43,234 nucleotides of DNA from an uncultured Micrococcales bacterium (GCA_937952095.1 CALFYG010000277.1:1-43234); one strand, 5' to 3'. Positions 23,371 through 31,073 are shown, numbered from the stretch's first letter. Notes: generated by a model not told the origin, from the letters alone. Made by a program: numbers and translations.

Positions 23371-23455
23371 GAGGTTGTCGCCCCGGTGAGAGGTTGTCGC
23401 CCCGGTGAGAGGTTTCACGCCCGCGAACCTCTCACGCGAGCGCGAACCTCTCACC
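23366..23455. repeat. 19-bp tandem repeats with inverted copies after the DUF3159 gene
   Basis: GGTGAGAGGTTGTCGCCCC occurs at 23366 and 23385, with a partial third at 23404. Two copies of AACCTCTCAC, the complement of the shared GTGAGAGGTT, follow at 23426 and 23445. The direct and inverted copies can fold into a strong hairpin between convergent genes. The DUF3159 stop codon lies in the first unit. Confidence 0.85.
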
Positions 23456-23466
23456 GCAGCGAGGCG

Positions 23467-24144
23467 TCAGTTGGTGTTGTTGGTGGGCAACTTCGGGATC
23501 AGCCAGCCGAGGAACGCGTCTGGGCTGCGGCTCTGCATGTAGACCACACCAGGGCCGGTCAGGTCCACGACCAGACCTTCGCCGGAGAGGATCGTCGACT
23601 TCCATCCACCGACCTTGCGCACCTGGTAGCTCACCCCCTCCGACCACGCCACGACGTGTCCGGTGTCCACGGTGATCTGCTCGCCGGCCTGCAGTTCCCT
23701 GGACTCGATGGCCCCGTAGGCCGCCACCAGCACATCGCCGTGACCGCTCACCTTCAGAATGATGAGACCCTCACCGCTGAAGAAGGTCTTGGCGCCACCC
23801 CACTTCGAGTCCACCTCGACGCCCATGGACGAGGCGAGATAGGCACCCGACTGCAGGAACACGGTCTGCCCGGCCAGCGTCCAGGTGACGATGTCACCGG
23901 GCAGATCCGGGGCGAACGCGACCTCGCCGCCCTCCGGGCCGGCGGTGAACGTGTTCATGAAGAAGGACTCACCGCCGAACGAGCGCTTGAGACCCTTCAT
24001 GAAGCCACCCTGCGTGCTGGTGTCGATGTTGACGCTAGGGGTCTTGAAGATCATGGCCCCGGACTCGGCCTTGACCTGCTCGTTGGGGGCAAGCGTGCAG
24101 GTGGCGCTGGCAAATGCGGGAGAGTGCTTGATTTGAATCTGCAT
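23467..24144 (-). CDS. TIGR00266/AIM24 family protein
   Basis: 225 aa, beta-rich. Characteristic stretches are A-E-S-G-A-M-I-F-K-T, G-G-F-M-K-G-L-K-R-S-F-G-G-E-S-F-F-M-N-T-F, L-Q-S-G-A-Y-L-A-S and G-E-G-L-V-V-D-L-T-G-P-G-V-V-Y-M-Q-S-R. These identify the TIGR00266 (AIM24-like) family, whose bacterial function is not established; the mitochondrial relative affects membrane organisation. No signal peptide or transmembrane helix is seen. It is divergent from alkB across 75 bp, which contains a possible operator. Confidence 0.9.
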   Translation of the reverse strand: MQIQIKHSPAFASATCTLAPNEQVKAESGAMIFKTPSVNIDTSTQGGFMKGLKRSFGGESFFMNTFTAGPEGGEVAFAPDLPGDIVTWTLAGQTVFLQSGAYLASSMGVEVDSKWGGAKTFFSGEGLIILKVSGHGDVLVAAYGAIESRELQAGEQITVDTGHVVAWSEGVSYQVRKVGGWKSTILSGEGLVVDLTGPGVVYMQSRSPDAFLGWLIPKLPTNNTN

Positions 24145-24179
24145 GATCCGAATCTAACGCCTGGGCCTGGACAGCGGCC

Positions 24180-24204
24180 TTTACAAAAGGTACTCTCCTG
24201 TAAA
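24180..24204. promoter_or_regulatory. Inverted repeat upstream of alkB, possible TetR operator
   Basis: TTTACA (24180-24185) and TGTAAA (24199-24204) flank a TACTCT -10-like box (24191-24196), 16 nt before the alkB ATG. The AlkX/AlkU-type TetR encoded downstream is a natural candidate to bind here. The RBS GGGAGG (24210-24215) follows. Confidence 0.5.
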
Positions 24205-24219
24205 CCTCAGGGAGGCGAC

Positions 24220-25365
24220 ATGGAACAGTGGACCGACCACAAGCGCTACCTCTGGCTGTTCGGCCTGGTGGTACCGCTGTTCCCCTTCATGGGCGGTGGC
24301 CTGGCCACCCTCACCGGGTGGAGTGTCTTCTGGTTCATCGGCCCCATCTTGATCCTCGGCCTCATCCCCGCCATCGACCTCGCGGCCGGCATCGACCGCT
24401 CGAACCCGCCCGACGACCTCATCGCCACCCTCGAGGCCGACAAGTACTACCGCTGGATCACGTACTTCTTCCTCCCCCTGCAGTACCTCGCCTTGATCTG
24501 GGCGTGCTGGCTGTGGGCCGGCGACACCCTGAGCGTGGTGGACAAGGTCGGACTCGCCCTGACCGTGGGCACGGTTGCCGGGGTCGGCATCAACACCGCC
24601 CATGAACTCGGACACAAGAAGGAGAAGGTGGAGCGCTGGCTGGCCAAGATCGCGCTCGCCCAGTCCTTCTACGGACACTTCTACATCGAGCACAACCGCG
24701 GCCACCACGTCCGCGTCGCCACCCCCGTCGACCCGGCGAGCAGCCGGGTGGGCGAGAGCCTCTACGCCTTCCTGCCTCGCACCGTGGTCGGCAGCCTGCA
24801 GAGCGCCTGGCGTCTCGAGCAACCCCGCTTCAAGCGCCGCGACGAGAGCCACTGGTCGATCCGCAACGACGTGCTCAACGCCTGGCTGATGTCAGTGGTC
24901 CTGTGGGCCGTACTGCTGATCGTGTTCGGTCTCGCGATCCTGCCCTACCTGCTGCTGCAGGCCGCCGTCGGCATCGTGCTGCTGGAGATCGTCAACTACC
25001 TCGAGCACTACGGGATGTTGCGCCAGAAGGAGCACACCGGTCGTTACGAACGGGTGCGGCCCAGCCACAGCTGGAACAGCAACAACATCGCGACCAACGT
25101 CCTGCTCTACCACCTGCAACGCCACAGCGACCACCACGCCAACCCGACGCGTCGCTACCAGGCGCTGCGGGACATGGAGGAAGCGCCCGTGCTGCCGACC
25201 GGCTACGCGGGGATGATCCTGCTGGCACTGTTCCCCCCGCTGTGGTACCGGACGATGGATCCGCGGGTGCTGGCCCACTTCGACGGCGACATGAGCCGGG
25301 CGAACATCCAGCCGAGCAAGCGCAACAAGGTGTTGGCGCGGTATCCGGTGCCGGAGACGGCGTGA
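24220..25365 (+). CDS. alkB: Alkane 1-monooxygenase (AlkB-type membrane di-iron)
   Basis: 381 aa from ATG at 24220 with GGGAGG in front. All AlkB histidine boxes are present: H-E-L-G-H (128-132), E-H-N-R-G-H-H (157-163), the AlkB-specific N-Y-L-E-H-Y-G (259-265) and L-Q-R-H-S-D-H-H (299-306). Four to six transmembrane helices surround them. It hydroxylates the terminal methyl of alkanes in the inner membrane with O2 and electrons from rubredoxin. The frame is open far upstream (from 23386) but that part is antisense to the TIGR00266 gene. Rubredoxin and a TetR follow, the usual actinomycete arrangement. The protein is at the short end of AlkB lengths. Confidence 0.95.
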   Translation: MEQWTDHKRYLWLFGLVVPLFPFMGGGLATLTGWSVFWFIGPILILGLIPAIDLAAGIDRSNPPDDLIATLEADKYYRWITYFFLPLQYLALIWACWLWAGDTLSVVDKVGLALTVGTVAGVGINTAHELGHKKEKVERWLAKIALAQSFYGHFYIEHNRGHHVRVATPVDPASSRVGESLYAFLPRTVVGSLQSAWRLEQPRFKRRDESHWSIRNDVLNAWLMSVVLWAVLLIVFGLAILPYLLLQAAVGIVLLEIVNYLEHYGMLRQKEHTGRYERVRPSHSWNSNNIATNVLLYHLQRHSDHHANPTRRYQALRDMEEAPVLPTGYAGMILLALFPPLWYRTMDPRVLAHFDGDMSRANIQPSKRNKVLARYPVPETA

Positions 25366-25369
25366 CCGC

Positions 25370-25508
25370 CCCACAACTGGGGCCGCAGACCGTGGACTGC
25401 CCCAGAACTGGGGTGCGCCCGGGTGGACGTTGCGGACGAACCGCGCAAACCGGGCCCAGAACTGGGGCCGACCCCCGTCCGGAACAGCTACTCGGCCCCA
25501 GTTGTGGG
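25370..25508. repeat. Dispersed inverted repeat (CCCACAACTGGGGCC family) between alkB and rubredoxin
   Basis: CCCACAACTGGGGCC at 25370-25384 and its exact complement at 25494-25508, with two related direct copies (CCAGAACTGGGG) near 25401 and 25457. The same 15-mer occurs after copZ at 40596. It could be a terminator or attenuator separating alkB from the rubredoxin gene. Confidence 0.85.
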
Positions 25509-25534
25509 AACCGCCCCTCGGTAGCGTCAGCACC

Positions 25535-25696
25535 ATGAGCCGCTACCGCTGCGACAGTTGCGACTACGTGTACGACGAGAAGGACGGCGACCCGCGCGAG
25601 GGGTTCCCACCCGGCACCGCGTGGAGCGAGGTCCCGGACGACTGGGCGTGCCCTGACTGCGGGGTCCGCGAGAAGATCGACTTCGTCGAGGCGTGA
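25535..25696 (+). CDS. rubA: Rubredoxin for the alkane monooxygenase
   Basis: 53 aa with iron ligands C6-x-x-C9 and C39-x-x-C42 and the core Y-V-Y-D...G-D-P-R-E-G and P-D-D-W-A-C-P-D-C-G. It passes electrons from rubredoxin reductase to AlkB. After the second C-x-x-C-G it reads V-R-E-K-I-D-F, with an Arg and one residue more than the AlkG2-type pattern; AlkG1-type rubredoxins carry such an Arg insertion and did not support AlkB in published complementation work. The first CxxC is followed by Asp, not Gly. TAGCGT ends 7 nt before the ATG, so it may also be transcribed as a leaderless mRNA. The TetR gene overlaps its stop by 4 nt. Confidence 0.93.
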   Translation: MSRYRCDSCDYVYDEKDGDPREGFPPGTAWSEVPDDWACPDCGVREKIDFVEA

Positions 25697-26229
25697 GTAC
25701 CCGCGAGCGCATCCTCGACGCGGCCTGGCAGATCACCTCTGAACAGGGCTGGTCTGCCATCACCATGAGCCGACTCGGGGAGGCCGCCGGGGTGAGCCGA
25801 CAGAGTGTCTACAACGAGTTCGGCACCAAGCAGCAGGTGGCCGAGGCGTTGGTCGCGCGGGAACTGCAGCGCTTCCTCGCTGCCGTCGACGCGGGTCTGG
25901 CACAGGGCGCGACCCCGGGTGAATCGGTGCAGCGCGGGGGGCGGGCAGTCCTGGACCTCGCCGCCGACAACCCGATGCTCAAGGCGACATTGAGCGCCGC
26001 CGCGGGCTCCCCCTCCCCGCTGCTCCCCCTGTTGACCTCGCAGTCGCTGCCGTTGATCCAGACCGCAACCGCCCGGGTCGAGGCGGGTCTGCTGGCCGCG
26101 CATCCCGAGGTCGCCGGGCCGCACCTCACACACGCCGTCGACACGATCGTGCGGGTGGTTCTCAGCCACGTGGTACAGCCCGGGCCGCCGCCGGACCTGC
26201 GCTGGCTGGGCGACCGCCTGCTGGGATGA
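25693..26229 (+). CDS. TetR family regulator, AlkX/AlkU-like
   Basis: 178 aa. N-terminal HTH: R-E-R-I-L-D-A-A-W-Q-I-T, then T-M-S-R-L-G-E-A-A-G-V-S-R-Q-S-V-Y-N-E-F with the K-Q-Q-V-A-E-A helix following. The C-terminal ligand domain is short. GTG overlaps the rubredoxin stop (GTGA). In actinomycete alk clusters the TetR gene after rubredoxin represses the cluster and is released by fatty acids or alkanes; the same role is likely here, with the inverted repeat before alkB as the possible target. The IS30 element begins about 60 bp after its stop; 26230-26292 holds no gene. Confidence 0.9.
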   Translation: MSTRERILDAAWQITSEQGWSAITMSRLGEAAGVSRQSVYNEFGTKQQVAEALVARELQRFLAAVDAGLAQGATPGESVQRGGRAVLDLAADNPMLKATLSAAAGSPSPLLPLLTSQSLPLIQTATARVEAGLLAAHPEVAGPHLTHAVDTIVRVVLSHVVQPGPPPDLRWLGDRLLG

Positions 26230-26329
26230 TCCCGGCCGAGGCGGCGGCGTGAGACATCGGCACCCCCGTTAGACATCCACGGCCGTATATGACCCCGGAC
26301 TCAACCGGTGCAAGCAACGCGCTTTGTGT

Positions 26330-26978
26330 TCAGGCTACGTGTTGTTCGTCGAGGAAGAGCTCGTTGAGGCAGTCGGCGGGGGTACGTAGGCCCAGGGTGG
26401 GTCGTGGGCGGGCGTTGAGCTTCGCGGCGATCGTGTCGAGGTCTGCGGCGCTGAATTCGGACAGGTCGCCGCCTTTGGGTAGCCAGAACCGCAGCAGCCG
26501 ATTGGTGTTCTCGTTGCTGCCTCGCTGCCAGGGTGAGGCCGGGTTGCAGAAGAAGACTGGCAGGTCCAGGGCGAGTTGGATGTCGGCGTAGCGGGCCATT
26601 TCGGTGCCCCGGTCGTAGGTGATCGAACGGCGCAGGTACGCGGGCAGCTTGCTCATCTGCTGGATCATCGCCGCGGCCACTTCGTCGGCGTCGTGTCCGT
26701 TGGGCAGGTGCAGTAGCACCACGAACCGGGTCGTGCGCTCGACCAGGGTGCCCACCGCTGAGCCGTTTGCCGCGCCCAGGATCAGGTCGGCCTCCCAATG
26801 CCCTGGCACCGCCCGGTCGGCGACCTCGGCCGGGCGGTCACTGATCTTGAACGCGTCCCGGTATGGGCTGTCCTGGCGTTTGGTGCCGCGTGTCTTGCGC
26901 TGCTTACGGCGCAGCGCCAACTTGCGGTACAAATCCTTGCGCAACTGGCCTCTGGACTGCACATACAGCGCCTTGTAG
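26330..26978 (-). pseudogene. IS30 transposase, C-terminal part (severed)
   Basis: After the insertion junction the frame continues A-L-Y-V-Q-S-R-G-Q-L, then P-G-H-W-E-A-D-L-I and F-F-C-N-P-A-S-P-W-Q-R-G-S-N-E-N-T-N, the catalytic core of IS30 DDE transposases, ending at TGA 26332-26330. Joined to the part at 28460-29037 after removing the insert, it gives a single frame of 409 codons with no frameshift, and the junction restores E-T-I-Y-K-A-L-Y-V-Q. It is therefore inactive only because of the insertion. Confidence 0.88.
26971..26978. repeat. Left target-site duplication of the IS256 insertion (CCTTGTAG)
   Basis: CCTTGTAG here and at 28452-28459 directly flank the IS256 element, the 8-bp duplication expected of this family. 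Deleting one copy and the element rejoins the IS30 transposase frame exactly. Confidence 0.92.
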
Positions 26979-28451
26979 GGGCGTGTCAGATGTTCTGTGT
27001 AAGGGGTTCCTCGAGTGAAATGAGGAATGCGCATGGAACGGGTATCCGAACCTGGGGTGGCGGTGTCACCGTTAGGTGTGGTTGAGGAGTCGCGGTCTGC
27101 TCGTGAGGCGGTCGACGCGATGGTCGAGGCCGGGCTGCTGGATCAGCTGTTTGAGCAGATCGACGACGGCGGTTTGCAGTTGACCGGTGAGGGCGGCTTC
27201 CTGCCCGAGATGATCAAGGCGGTGCTGGAGCGAGGCCTGCAGGCCGAGTTGTCCGAACATCTGGGCTATGAGAAGGGCGACCCGGCTGGGCGGGGCTCGC
27301 CGAACTCCCGGAATGGCTCTACCCCGAAGACGTTGTCCAGCGAGGTCGGGCAGGTGCCGTTGGACACCCCGCGGGACCGGGCCGGCAGCTTCGATCCGCG
27401 GCTGGTCCCGAAAGGCGCCCGGCGGGTCGGCGGCCTGGACGAGATGATCATCAGTCTGTATGCCGGCGGGATGACGATCCGCGACATCCAGCATCATCTG
27501 GCCCGCACGATCGGCACCGAGTTGTCCCACGAAACCATCTCGAAGATCACCGACGCGGTGCTCGAAGAGGTCCGGGATTGGCAGTCCCGGCCGCTGGAGG
27601 AGATCTACCCGATCATCTACCTCGACGCCCTGGTCGTGAAGGTCCGCGACGGCCATCACGTGCGTAATCGCAGCGCCCATATCGCCGTCGGGGTGGACCT
27701 CGACGGGGTCAAGCACGTGCTGGGGATCTGGGTGCAGGCCACCGAAGGCGCGAAGTTCTGGGCCGGGGTCTGCGCTGAGCTGCGAAACCGCGGGATCCGG
27801 GACGTGCTGATCGTGTGCTGCGACGGGCTGACCGGATTCCCGGAGGCGATCGAGGCCACCTGGGACCAGGCCACCGTGCAGACCTGCACCGTGCACCTGA
27901 TCCGCGCGTCGATGCGGTTCGTGTCCTACAGCGACCGCAAGAAGGTCGCCGCGGCACTGCGCCCGATCTACACCGCCCCGACCGCAGACGCGGCCGCGGC
28001 GGCTCTTGAGGCGTTCGAGGCCTCCGAGCTCGGAGGCAAGTACCCGGCCACGGTCGCGGCCTGGCGTAACGCCTGGGAACGGTTCATCCCGTTCCTGGCC
28101 TTCCCGCCCGAGCTGCGCAGGATCATCTACACGACCAACTCGATCGAGTCGCTGAACTACCAGCTGCGCAAAATCATCAAGAACCGCGGACACTTCCCCA
28201 ACGACGACGCGGTGGTCAAACTGCTCTGGCTGGCCATCCGCAACATCGAGGACAAACGCGCCCGGGAACGAGCCAAAGAGAAAGGCCAACCCAAAGGCAC
28301 CCGCAAGGCCCCCGGCCACCTGGTCGAAGGCCAAACCGTCCAAGGCTGGAAAGCCGCCCTCGGCGCCCTGGCCCTGACCTATCCAGACCGACTCGAGCCC
28401 TACATCAACTAAACAACGGAACCTGACTTACACAGAAAACTTGACAGGCTC
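26979..28451 (+). mobile_element. IS256-family insertion sequence, complete
   Basis: 1473 bp. Inverted repeats of 25 bp match at 20 positions: left GGGCGTGTCAGATG then TTCTGTGTAAG (26979-27003), right (read inward) GAGCCTGTCAAGTT then TTCTGTGTAAG. It is bounded by the direct repeat CCTTGTAG. It contains one intact transposase gene and sits inside the IS30 transposase gene in the opposite orientation. Intact ORF, intact ends and an undecayed target duplication suggest recent movement. Confidence 0.93.
27027..28412 (+). CDS. IS256-family (mutator-type) transposase
   Basis: 461 aa, full length. DDE residues: Asp in I-I-Y-L-D-A-L, Asp in C-C-D-G-L-T-G-F-P-E-A-I, and Glu in T-T-N-S-I-E-S-L-N. N-terminal part has E-L-S-E-H-L-G-Y-E-K and N-S-R-N-G, hallmarks of the family. 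The first ATG is at 27027; ATG at 27033, 6 nt after AGGA, is an equally good start. It catalyses cut-and-copy movement of the element, leaving 8-bp duplications. Base composition is slightly less biased at codon third positions than neighbours by eye. Confidence 0.95.
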   Translation: MRMERVSEPGVAVSPLGVVEESRSAREAVDAMVEAGLLDQLFEQIDDGGLQLTGEGGFLPEMIKAVLERGLQAELSEHLGYEKGDPAGRGSPNSRNGSTPKTLSSEVGQVPLDTPRDRAGSFDPRLVPKGARRVGGLDEMIISLYAGGMTIRDIQHHLARTIGTELSHETISKITDAVLEEVRDWQSRPLEEIYPIIYLDALVVKVRDGHHVRNRSAHIAVGVDLDGVKHVLGIWVQATEGAKFWAGVCAELRNRGIRDVLIVCCDGLTGFPEAIEATWDQATVQTCTVHLIRASMRFVSYSDRKKVAAALRPIYTAPTADAAAAALEAFEASELGGKYPATVAAWRNAWERFIPFLAFPPELRRIIYTTNSIESLNYQLRKIIKNRGHFPNDDAVVKLLWLAIRNIEDKRARERAKEKGQPKGTRKAPGHLVEGQTVQGWKAALGALALTYPDRLEPYIN

Positions 28452-28459
28452 CCTTGTAG
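28452..28459. repeat. Right target-site duplication of the IS256 insertion (CCTTGTAG)
   Basis: Second copy of the 8-bp direct repeat that flanks the IS256 element; see the left copy. Confidence 0.92.
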
Positions 28460-29037
28460 ATGGTTTCGTGGCTCACCCGGTCCATCTTCGCTGCACCCTC
28501 GGCGGCCAGCACTGCCGCGATCAACTGCGGTGACCAGCCGTCCTCCATCCATCCCTCGATCCGGCGGCACAACGCCGGGTTGGCGTGCAACTTGAACTGC
28601 TTAGGCCGGGCCCGGAAGACCGCGGCCACCAGATGCGCTACGTGCGGGTGGTACCGGCCGTCACGGGCCCGATGCCGCTGCAACTCCCGGCAGATCAACG
28701 ACTTGTCACGGCCGATCAGTTTCCCGATCTGGGCATACGAAAGCCCCTCGGCCACACCGTTGGCGATCACCTTGCGGTCATGAATCGTCATCGGCCGCCG
28801 CTTGCCTCCTTGCCCAGGACAGGCCGGCATCGGACCGATCCCCACCCCGCCAGCGGCTCCCACACGAGGCTTCATCCCGTTCACGCATCTCATGGGCACA
28901 GCCTGCCGCCAAACCTTCACCCCCCACGGGCTTGTCCTACCGACCCACCGAGACGCCGCGTTCAACGACGCCCCAGCACACACCAGGGACAGGAACTCCT
29001 CACGCACTTCCCTGGCCACAGACCTGTCCATCCACAC
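28460..29037 (-). pseudogene. IS30 transposase, N-terminal part (severed)
   Basis: GTG at 29037 or ATG at 29031 (AGGAG 7 nt upstream of the ATG) starts the transposase. It has R-P-M-T-I-H-D-R-K-V-I-A and the HTH I-G-K-L-I-G-R-D-K-S-L-I-C-R-E-L-Q-R-H, then V-S-H-E-T-I-Y-K, where the IS256 element begins. Beyond that the frame runs into IS256 sequence and stops at 28405. Together with the C-terminal part it made a protein of about 408 aa. Confidence 0.88.
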
Positions 29038-29077
29038 GCTCCTCTCACGAAGCGTTGCTTAGACCGGTTGACTCCGG

Positions 29078-29144
29078 GGACTAACCAACGTGCCGAGGAC
29101 TAACCAACGTGCCCAGGACTAACCAACGTGCCCAGGACTAACCA
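29078..29144. repeat. 19-bp tandem repeat, 3.5 copies, over the dacB stop
   Basis: Unit GGACTAACCAACGTGCCCA at 29078 (one mismatch), 29097, 29116 and a partial copy at 29135. The last copy contains the TAG stop of the carboxypeptidase gene, and the first overlaps the outer end of the IS30 element. It has no strong internal palindrome. Confidence 0.88.
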
Positions 29145-30490
29145 GCCGCGCTCGGCGAGGCCCCCGCGCCCGCGCACCGACAGCCGGCGACCCGTGCGAG
29201 CAGGTCGTCGATCGCCCCGGTCGCCGTCCACACACTCACGTCGTTGGTCATCACCGCGTAGGTCAACAATTTTCCGTCCCGGTCGCTGACCAGACCGGCC
29301 AGCGTCGAGGTCCCCGTCAGCGTCCCGGTCTTCCCCGTCACGGCCCCCCGTGCCGCCCGCGCCGCCGGCGCCGAGAACCGTGCGGCGAGCGAGCCGTCGA
29401 ACCCCGCCACGGGCAACCCCGTGTAGACGGGCCACAGGGTTGCGGGATCGGTCTGCATCGCCGCGTGCAACACCTCCAACAACTGGCGAGGCGTCACCCG
29501 GTTGCTGCGCGCCAGGCCACTGCCGTCCTCGAGCACGATGCCTGCGGTGTCGACGCCGAGGTCGGAGAGCACTCGCAGGGTGGCCTTCGCGCCCCCGGCG
29601 AACGTGGCCTCCCCGAGCACCTCGCGTCCCACCTGGTGGGCGAGTATGTCCGCTTCGGTGTTGTCGGAGACCAACAGCATGTGCTCGACGAGGTCGGCCA
29701 TCGGTGGGGATTCGACCCGCGCGATCTCCTGTCCGCCCGCGGATCCCGGCACGGGCTCGCCGGTGACGCGGATCCCCCGCTGTTCGAGCAGTCGGGCAAA
29801 AGCCTGGGTGGCGGTCAACGGCGGGTCCTGGGAGCGCGGCGACGCCGGGGGGTTCAACCGTCCGCCGTCGGCCGACAGCGCGGTGATCGGCGCGACGACA
29901 CCGATCGCCAGGAAGTCCTTCTTCCAGAACGGGGCCTCGCTCGGCGGCGAGAACAAGGAGGCGTCGTACCGCAGGCTCACCGACGTGATCCCCTCAGCGG
30001 AGAGGGATTCCGCAGTGAGGCGAGCCAACCGTGCCAGCGAGGCGTTCGCGTTGATCGTCCTCGGCACCGCCACCGTGGTCAGTTGAGGATCACCGCCCCC
30101 GACCAGCACGAGCCGCCGACCATCGCGTGTCACCGTGGTCGCGAAACGCGCTTCCGGACCGAACGTCTTCAACGCTGCCACCGCCGTGAGCATCTTCGTC
30201 GTGGACGCCGGCATCAACGCGGTGTCGGCGCCGCGGTCCACCTCGAGTTCCGACGGGCTGGCGAACGCGTCCACCGCCAGGCCCTTGACCGACCCGAGTG
30301 CGGGGTCGTTCCACATGCGGTCGATCCGCGCGTCGAGGCGGGTCCGATCCACCGGTCCGATCCCGTCCACGGGGGCGAGCACCTGGTAGTCCGGTGGCAC
30401 ATCGACGGTCGCTGCGGCACCGTGGACATGTATGAGGGCCGACAACAGGAGCGCGACACCGGCGATCCCGACAGGCTTCGGCACCCTCAC
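29138..30490 (-). CDS. dacB: D-alanyl-D-alanine carboxypeptidase/endopeptidase, PBP4 type
   Basis: 450 aa from GTG at 30490, which gives a signal peptide (R-V-P-K-P-V-G-I-A-G-V-A-L-L-L-S-A-L). Active-site motifs: S-T-T-K (SxxK) in L-M-P-A-S-T-T-K-M, S-D-N (SxN) in L-L-V-S-D-N-T-E, and K-T-G in V-T-G-K-T-G-T-L. The spacing fits peptidase family S13. It trims the stem peptide or cross-bridges of peptidoglycan outside the membrane. TAGTGT ends 7 nt before the GTG (leaderless type). It is divergent from inorganic pyrophosphatase across 40 bp, an arrangement often seen in actinomycetes. Confidence 0.93.
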   Translation of the reverse strand: MRVPKPVGIAGVALLLSALIHVHGAAATVDVPPDYQVLAPVDGIGPVDRTRLDARIDRMWNDPALGSVKGLAVDAFASPSELEVDRGADTALMPASTTKMLTAVAALKTFGPEARFATTVTRDGRRLVLVGGGDPQLTTVAVPRTINANASLARLARLTAESLSAEGITSVSLRYDASLFSPPSEAPFWKKDFLAIGVVAPITALSADGGRLNPPASPRSQDPPLTATQAFARLLEQRGIRVTGEPVPGSAGGQEIARVESPPMADLVEHMLLVSDNTEADILAHQVGREVLGEATFAGGAKATLRVLSDLGVDTAGIVLEDGSGLARSNRVTPRQLLEVLHAAMQTDPATLWPVYTGLPVAGFDGSLAARFSAPAARAARGAVTGKTGTLTGTSTLAGLVSDRDGKLLTYAVMTNDVSVWTATGAIDDLLARVAGCRCAGAGASPSAAG

Positions 30491-30530
30491 GTGGTGAACA
30501 CTAAGCCATAGCCGAGTGTCAGGAGTGACA

Positions 30531-31073
30531 GTGGAGTTCGACGTAACGATCGAGATCCCGGCCGGAAGCCGGAACAAGTATGAGGTCGACCACGAGACAG
30601 GCCGTCTCAAACTGGACCGGATGCTGTTCACATCAACCCGGTATCCGCACGACTACGGTTTCGTCGACAACACCCTCGGCGAGGACGGCGACCCCCTCGA
30701 CGCGCTCGTTCTGCTCGAGGAGCCGACGTTCCCCGGGTGCCTCATCCGATGCCGCACGATCGGGATGTTCCGCATGACCGACGAGGCCGGCGGCGACGAC
30801 AAATTGATCTGTGTGCCGGTCGCCGACCCCCGCCTCGAGCACCTGCGCGACATCTACCACATGGCCGAGTTCGACCGCCTCGAAGTCCAGCACTTCTTCG
30901 AGGTGTACAAGGACCTCGAGCCGGGCAAGTCCGTCGAGGGCGCGACCTGGGAAGGCCGCGAGGCCGCCGAGCGTGAGGTGCGCGCCTCGCAGGCACGCTT
31001 CCAGGAGGAGGGACACGGCGTGGCCAGCGGGCCGGCGCTGATGGACCCGGCCGCGGCGCCTGAGGAGGAGTAA
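30531..31073 (+). CDS. ppa: Inorganic pyrophosphatase, family I
   Basis: 180 aa. Core motif D-G-D-P-L-D-A-L-V-L (Mg-binding acidic triad), with E-I-P-A-G-S-R-N-K-Y-E near the start and Y-P-H-D-Y-G-F before the core. It splits pyrophosphate to drive biosynthesis. GTG at 30531 is preferred since AGGAG is 5 nt before it and M-E-F-D-V-T-I-E-I-P is the usual start; a GTG at 30516 is in frame. The C-terminal tail of about 20 residues (G-H-G-V-A-S-G-P-A-L to P-E-E-E) is longer than in many homologues. Confidence 0.96.
   Translation: MEFDVTIEIPAGSRNKYEVDHETGRLKLDRMLFTSTRYPHDYGFVDNTLGEDGDPLDALVLLEEPTFPGCLIRCRTIGMFRMTDEAGGDDKLICVPVADPRLEHLRDIYHMAEFDRLEVQHFFEVYKDLEPGKSVEGATWEGREAAEREVRASQARFQEEGHGVASGPALMDPAAAPEEE

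Larger units (their letters stand above)
26293..29079 (-). mobile_element. IS30-family insertion sequence, interrupted
   Basis: Ends carry inverted repeats matching at 25 of the first 28 bases: left CCCCGGACTCAACCGG then TGCAAGCAACGC (26293-26320); right, read inward, CCCCGGAGTCAACCGG then TCTAAGCAACGC (29079-29052). It encodes one transposase on the minus strand, split by the IS256 element. Without that insert and one copy of the target duplication the IS30 is 1306 bp. No convincing direct repeat of the host target was found at its ends, so loss of the duplication or later rearrangement is possible. Confidence 0.85.

Noticed and set aside
23386..24219. N-terminal extension of alkB by 278 codons
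   Set aside because: Overlaps the TIGR00266 gene on the other strand, and a proper RBS and start exist at 24220.
26280..26292. IS30 target duplication
   Set aside because: Bases outside the two IS30 ends (left ATATGA, right ACTAAC) do not repeat in a convincing way.
27072..28343. Long minus-strand frame in the IS256 transposase
   Set aside because: Shadow of the transposase gene; no RBS and no recognisable domain.
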